Below are positions 60,124-64,000 of a stretch of DNA of 64,000 bases, piece by piece. The notes beneath the pieces were generated by a model. The model saw only the letters and a list, made by a program, of their open reading frames with translations. It was not told the origin of the DNA and searched no databases. Every line of letters starts with the position of its first letter. Positions within the stretch are counted from its first letter, which is position 1. The stretch is taken from contig JACPNS010000018.1 in the NCBI GenBank assembly GCA_016185345.1, forward strand, positions 1 to 64,000, read 5' to 3'. A program made the position numbers and the translations under genes. The stretch is from Solirubrobacterales bacterium. Its GTDB lineage: Bacteria > Actinomycetota > Thermoleophilia > Solirubrobacterales > JACPNS01.

Positions 60124-61457
60124 ATAAAGAGCGCCAGCGCCAGCGCGATTTTCTCGACCTCGAAGGGGTCAACTGATTCGTCCGGCGCATGGATCTGGCA
60201 GAGCGGTTCTTGCGTTCCGAGCAACATGATCTCGGCCTCTGGATAGAGCTCCTGGAGGAGCGTGCAGAGCGGGATCGATCCGCCCTGCCCGTGCGTCACA
60301 ACTTCGCGGTCGTAGCTCTCCTCCATCGCAGCAACGAGGGCGTCGTATGCCGGTCCGCCGTGCGCGGCCGAGAAGGGGTCAGCAACGGCTTCGGCGGTGA
60401 CCGTGACCTTTGCGCCCCACGGCGCAGAATCCATCAGCTGCTTCGTCAACGCATCGCGAGCGTCGATGCCGGTCATTCCCGGCGGAACGCGGACGCTGAC
60501 CTTTGCGCTCGCCTCGGCGCTGACGACGTTGCCAGCGGTGGCGACCGATGGAGCGTCGATGCCGAGCACCGTAGCGACGGGTCGCGCCCAAACCATCTCC
60601 GGGACCGAGCCGTCTCCGGCAAGAGTCACGCCGTCGAGCACGCCGGCATCCTTGGCGAACTGCTCGGGCGGATACTCGACGCCGTCCCAGCCCTGAGTGG
60701 AATCGAGCCCGGCGATCGTCGTGTTGCCGTTCGCATCTGTCAGACCAGCGAGCATGTGGATCAGCGCCGTCAATGCGTCCGGCGCGCTGCCGCCATATAC
60801 GCCCGAGTGCTGCGCGCCGGCGAGCGTCTTCACGTTCACAACGACGTTCGCGATTCCGCGCAGACTCGACGTGAGCGTCGGCCGGCCGAGCTCAAAATTT
60901 CCGGTGTCGCAGATCAGGATCGCGTCGGACTCGAGCACCTCGGGGTTTGCCTCGACGAACTGATCGAGTCCGCCGGTTCCCTGCTCCTCGGATCCCTCCA
61001 CGACGAACTTCACGTTGATCGGTAGCTCCGCTCCGCACTCGGATCCCAGCGCTCGCAGCGCGGTGAGGATCGCGATCGTGTTGCTCTTGCAGTCGGCCGC
61101 GCCGCGTCCGTACCAGCGGCCGTCGCGCTCGGTCAGCTCGAAGGGCGGGCTCTGCCAGAGAGCCGGGTCGAGGCCCGGCTGCACGTCGTAGTGGCTGTAG
61201 AGCAGAACAGTCGGTGCGCCTTCGGGACCGGCGAAGCGACCGGTGATCGCCTTGCTGCCGTCGGGCGTGACGTTGGCCGTGACCTCGATCGCCCCGGCGG
61301 CCGAGAACGCGTCCGCCACCCACTCGGCGGCCTTCTCGCATTCCTCGGCGGGTTCGACGTCGGTGCTGGCGACGGAGCGGAAGGCGACCAACTCACTCAG
61401 GTCGGATTTCGCCCTGGGCATCAGGTCGGAAATGCGGGACTGCAGCTCCTTGCTCAT
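60096..61457 (-). CDS. M20-family dipeptidase/deacylase
   Basis: A 453-residue metallopeptidase. LLYSHYDVQPG (about 78, first His and Asp), GRGAADCKSN (about 107, bridging Asp), EGSEEQGTGG (about 139, catalytic Glu) and GQGGSIPL (about 385). Resembles carnosinase/DapE-type dipeptidases. The ATG at 61457 is preferred over an upstream one that runs into the divergent antitoxin promoter. The end overlaps the TetR gene by 28 bases. Confidence 0.9.
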   Translation of the reverse strand: MSKELQSRISDLMPRAKSDLSELVAFRSVASTDVEPAEECEKAAEWVADAFSAAGAIEVTANVTPDGSKAITGRFAGPEGAPTVLLYSHYDVQPGLDPALWQSPPFELTERDGRWYGRGAADCKSNTIAILTALRALGSECGAELPINVKFVVEGSEEQGTGGLDQFVEANPEVLESDAILICDTGNFELGRPTLTSSLRGIANVVVNVKTLAGAQHSGVYGGSAPDALTALIHMLAGLTDANGNTTIAGLDSTQGWDGVEYPPEQFAKDAGVLDGVTLAGDGSVPEMVWARPVATVLGIDAPSVATAGNVVSAEASAKVSVRVPPGMTGIDARDALTKQLMDSAPWGAKVTVTAEAVADPFSAAHGGPAYDALVAAMEESYDREVVTHGQGGSIPLCTLLQELYPEAEIMLLGTQEPLCQIHAPDESVDPFEVEKIALALALFIQRFSAPSK

Positions 61458-61466
61458 CGGGGGATT

Positions 61467-61483
61467 ATGCCGGAACCCGGCAT
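61467..61483. promoter_or_regulatory. Palindrome between M20 and FitAB-like genes
   Basis: ATGCCGG (61467-61473) and CCGGCAT (61477-61483) around AAC, in a 52-base divergent promoter region. A TCATTG repeat pair follows before the antitoxin ATG. Probably the antitoxin operator. Confidence 0.5.
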
Positions 61484-61509
61484 TTGCAGTCATTGCTATC
61501 ATTGACTTC

Positions 61510-61833
61510 ATGGGAGCAATCACAATCAGAAACTTCAACGATGTCGCCAAAGAACGCCTGCGGGTGCGCGCGGCTGGAAATGGCCGATCGATGGAGGCCG
61601 AGGCACGAGCGATCCTTGAAGCGGCCGTGGCAAATCCGTTCGAAGGGATGAATATCGGGCAGGCTTTTCGTCAGATCGGTCGCGAATTTGGCGGTGTGGA
61701 TTTGGAGCTTCCCTCCCGAGAGGAGCCCTACGATCGGCCCGTCGTCTTTTCCGATGAGTGGGAGCTTGAACGGGAGCAGTACAACGCGGAGGTCGCAGAG
61801 AAACGCGCGGCGACCAAGAAGAACGCGGCTTGA
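61510..61833 (+). CDS. FitA-like ribbon-helix-helix antitoxin
   Basis: A 107-residue protein. ITIRNFNDVAKERLRVRA is the FitA-type ribbon-helix-helix; GRSMEAEARAILEAAV is the second helix and the linker, and the C-terminal arm binds the toxin. ATG at 61510. Coupled to the PIN gene by TTGA overlap. Confidence 0.85.
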   Translation: MGAITIRNFNDVAKERLRVRAAGNGRSMEAEARAILEAAVANPFEGMNIGQAFRQIGREFGGVDLELPSREEPYDRPVVFSDEWELEREQYNAEVAEKRAATKKNAA

Positions 61834-62252
61834 TCGTCCTCGATACAAATGTCGTCTCGGAGCTGACGTCGCCGAGCTGCAATCCAAGCGTTGACTCTTG
61901 GGTGGATGAGTTTCCTCCCGAGGCTCTCTGGATCACGTCTACGACGATTTCGGAGCTTGTCCAAGGGGTGATGAAGATGCCTGAAGGTCGAAGTCGCAAC
62001 GCCGTCGACGATCGAACGAGTCAAGTCATTGGAGCGTTCTACGAGCGAACCTTGTCGTTCGATGCCAACGCCGCGATCGAGTACGGGCGATTCGTGCCGG
62101 ATCGGTTCGCAATCGGACGCCCGATAGATCGCGCTGATGCGCAGATCGCGGCCTGCTGCGTCGCCGTTGGCGCACGACTGGCGACCCGCAACACCAAAGA
62201 TTTCGAAGAAATCCCGGGGCTGGAAACGATCAACCCCTGGGAAGCCAGCTAA
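61830..62252 (+). CDS. FitB-like PIN-domain toxin
   Basis: A 140-residue PIN ribonuclease: MIVLDTNVVSELTSPS (first Asp and Glu), TTISELVQGV (second Glu, about 44), DRADAQIAACCVAVGARLATRN and TKDFEEIPGLETINPW (C-terminal Asp cluster and FitB ending). TTG start. Its stop overlaps the glyS stop region by 4 bases. Confidence 0.88.
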   Translation: MIVLDTNVVSELTSPSCNPSVDSWVDEFPPEALWITSTTISELVQGVMKMPEGRSRNAVDDRTSQVIGAFYERTLSFDANAAIEYGRFVPDRFAIGRPIDRADAQIAACCVAVGARLATRNTKDFEEIPGLETINPWEAS

Positions 62253-63643
62253 CCGAGCTTCGGACTCTTCCAGTCAGTCAGCAGCCGTGCATTCAGCTCC
62301 GCGCGGATTTCAGAGATCGGGATACGTGACTGATCAAGCGAGTCGCGGTCACGCAAAGTCACGGTGTCGTCCTCCATCGTCTGATGGTCGATCGTGACGC
62401 CCCACGGGGTGCCAATCTCGTCCTGTCGGCGATAGCGCTTGCCGATCGATCCACCGGTGTCGAACTCGGCCTGCATGTCAACGCGAAGCTCCTCGTAGAG
62501 GGCGCGGGCCTTCTCGGGCTGGCCTTCCTTGTTGACCAACGGAAGCACAGCGACCTTCACGGGAGCAAGTTTGGGGTGCAGGCGCATCACGACGCGCTCG
62601 CGGCCCTCGATGTTCTCTTCGTCGTAGGCGTCGACCATGAAAGCGAGCGTGCCGCGGTCCGCGCCGGCAGACGGTTCGATCACGTGCGGGATGTAACGCT
62701 CGTTGGTCTGCGGGTCGATGTACTCCATCTTCTCGCCGCTGAACTTCATGTGCTGAGTGAGGTCAAAGTCGCCGCGGTTGGCGATTCCCTCGAGCTCGCT
62801 CCAGCCCATCGGGAAGTAGTACTCAACGTCGCTCGTCGCCGAGCTGTAGTGCGAAAGCTCATCGGATTCGTGCTTGCGCAGCACGAGGTGATCGGGCCTG
62901 ATGCCGAGGTTGATGTACCAGTTGAGGCGATCGTCCATCCACTGCTTGTGCGCCTCTTCGGCCAGCTCCGGCGGCACGAAGTACTCGATCTCCATCTGTT
63001 CGAACTCGCGCGTGCGGAAGATGAAGTTGCCCGGGGTGATCTCGTTGCGGAACGACTTACCGATCTGTGCAATGCCCATCGGCAGCTTCTTGCGCGCGAA
63101 CTGCATCACGTTCTTGAAGTTCACGAAGATGCCCTGCGCGGTCTCGGGGCGCAGGTAGATCGTGGAGCCCTCGTCCTGAACGGGGCCCATGTTGGTCTGG
63201 AACATCAGGTTGAAGTTCTTCGGCTCCGAGAGCTCGCCGCCGCAGACTGGGCACACCACGTTGTCTGTCGGCTTGCCCTCGGCTTCGAGGTCCTCGACGA
63301 GGTGGTCGTAGCGGAAGCGGCGCTTGCACTTGCCCACGCACTGAACCAATGGATCGGAGAATCCCTCGAGGTGGCCGGAGGCCTCCCAGGTCTTCGGGTG
63401 CATCAGAATCGCGGCGTCGAGCAGCACGACATCGTCGCGCTCCTGCACGACCGAGCGGCGCCACTCTTCCTTGACGTTGTTCTTCAGGAGCACGCCGTAG
63501 TGGCCGTAGTCGTAGGTGCTGGCCAGCCCTCCGTAAATCTCAGAAGACTGAAAAATGAATCCGCGGCGCTTGCAGAGGGCGACGATTTTGTCCATCGTCA
63601 CCGCGTCTGTTGCAGCAGTTGCTGGTGATTGAAGCTCCCCCAT
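62249..63643 (-). CDS. glyS: Glycyl-tRNA synthetase (alpha2 type)
   Basis: A 464-residue class II synthetase. Motif elements: FRNEITPGNFIFRTREFEQMEIEYF (about 197-221, motif 2 region), ETAQGIFVNFKNV (about 168) and HVIEPSAGADRGTLAFMVDAYD (about 314, motif 3). Cys pairs in KCKRRFRYDHL and VCPVCGGE (about 106-140) may bind zinc. This homodimeric type differs from the alpha2beta2 enzyme of many bacteria. Confidence 0.95.
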   Translation of the reverse strand: MGELQSPATAATDAVTMDKIVALCKRRGFIFQSSEIYGGLASTYDYGHYGVLLKNNVKEEWRRSVVQERDDVVLLDAAILMHPKTWEASGHLEGFSDPLVQCVGKCKRRFRYDHLVEDLEAEGKPTDNVVCPVCGGELSEPKNFNLMFQTNMGPVQDEGSTIYLRPETAQGIFVNFKNVMQFARKKLPMGIAQIGKSFRNEITPGNFIFRTREFEQMEIEYFVPPELAEEAHKQWMDDRLNWYINLGIRPDHLVLRKHESDELSHYSSATSDVEYYFPMGWSELEGIANRGDFDLTQHMKFSGEKMEYIDPQTNERYIPHVIEPSAGADRGTLAFMVDAYDEENIEGRERVVMRLHPKLAPVKVAVLPLVNKEGQPEKARALYEELRVDMQAEFDTGGSIGKRYRRQDEIGTPWGVTIDHQTMEDDTVTLRDRDSLDQSRIPISEIRAELNARLLTDWKSPKLG

Positions 63644-63670
63644 GAAGGTCGTAAAGCTACCCTAAGCGCC

Positions 63671-64000
63671 ATGCCGATCTACGAATACAGGCGCGCCGAC
63701 GGGTCGACCTTCGAGGTGATTCAGAAGTTCACCGACGACCCGTTGACCAGGGACCCTGACACGGGCAAGCCTGTCGAACGCGTGTATTCGGCTCCGGCCA
63801 TCCACTTCAAGGGGTCGGGCTTCCACAACACGGACTACGGCAGCAGTCGTCGCCCAAAGTCCGGTAGCAGTGGAACGTCCGAATCCTCCACGGACTCAGG
63901 ATCGTCGGGCTCTGCAGAGGCCAAGCCCGCCAAGTCTGATTCAAAACCCGACGCAGCGGGTAAGTCTTCCAAGGCCGACAAGGCCCCGAAGAAAGACTGA
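63671..64000 (+). CDS. FmdB-like protein without zinc cysteines
   Basis: A 109-residue protein starting MPIYEYRRADGSTFEVIQKF, the pattern of FmdB putative regulators, in which YEYRC-xx-C and CP-xC bind zinc. Here those four Cys are Arg, Gly, Asp and Thr-type residues, so the ribbon cannot bind zinc. The GSGFHNTDYG segment is typical of family members; the tail is Ser/Lys/Asp-rich and unstructured. The stop falls exactly on the window end. Divergent from glyS. Confidence 0.8.
   Translation: MPIYEYRRADGSTFEVIQKFTDDPLTRDPDTGKPVERVYSAPAIHFKGSGFHNTDYGSSRRPKSGSSGTSESSTDSGSSGSAEAKPAKSDSKPDAAGKSSKADKAPKKD

Noticed and set aside
62384-63628. Open frame of 414 codons on the plus strand
   Set aside because: It is antisense to glyS along its whole length; glyS has all synthetase motifs, while this frame is Leu/Val/His-rich with no domain.
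1-64000. CRISPR array, insertion sequence or prophage
   Set aside because: No regularly spaced repeats, transposase, integrase or phage structural genes were seen; the only repeat at the window start is the tRNA-half duplication.

Overview
The window is 64 kb of dense, GC-rich (estimated low 60s percent) bacterial DNA with short intergenic gaps and many stop/start overlaps (ATGA, GTGA, TTGA, TAATG). Gene content points to a high-GC actinobacterium: an htdX-fabG4-fadA2 lipid cluster like that of mycobacteria, HtaA-domain heme proteins, an aspartokinase with an internal beta-subunit start, a two-cluster-type SdhE and class II glycyl-tRNA synthetase of the alpha2 type. I infer, without a database search, a member of the Thermoleophilia/Solirubrobacterales.

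Layout. 1-2.8 kb: edge of a tRNA-Ser-like gene with a duplicated 5' half, a small acetyltransferase, and a membrane protein with two GGDEF domains. 2.8-9.3 kb: minus-strand fatty-acid operon (two acyl-CoA dehydrogenase subunits, thiolase, HMwFabG reductase, MaoC dehydratase) with a perfect 26-bp palindrome at its promoter. 9.3-13.3 kb: HD phosphohydrolase, a second twin-GGDEF protein, an HEAGH membrane protein and an FKBP lipoprotein. 13.3-17.1 kb: pabC-pabB operon joined to a solitary DNA methyltransferase and a zinc-ribbon protein. 17.2-23.2 kb: a hydrolase-fold protein without its nucleophile, MFS exporter, L,D-transpeptidase, ice-binding-fold (DUF3494) protein, an AbiE toxin-antitoxin pair and tRNA-Val. 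23.2-30.4 kb: two polytopic glycosyltransferase-like proteins around the SRP RNA, then dnaX-ybaB-recR and a CoA-transferase.

30.4-38.6 kb is the most distinctive part: a heme acquisition locus (two HtaA-domain secreted proteins, HugZ-type heme oxygenase, PKD surface protein, HmuTUV ABC transporter) read divergently from an ExbB/TolQ-DUF2149 pair. Two divergent promoters each carry two copies of one iron-box-like element. The combination suggests an energised heme relay at the envelope of a Gram-positive-type bacterium.

38.6-44.4 kb: VapBC, lysC-asd, a chain of small overlapping membrane genes, mscL, AlkD-like repair enzyme and a type IV pilin with a long structured leader. 44.8-48.6 kb: sdhA-sdhB-sdhE (type E succinate:quinone reductase). 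48.6-55.2 kb: M50 protease with CBS domains, secreted proteins, malate dehydrogenase and a metallo-beta-lactamase-fold protein. 55.3-64 kb: hsp20-lon, a second metallo-beta-lactamase-fold protein, a TetR regulator, M20 peptidase, FitAB-type toxin-antitoxin, glyS and an FmdB-like protein that has lost its cysteines. No insertion sequences, CRISPR arrays or prophage genes were seen.
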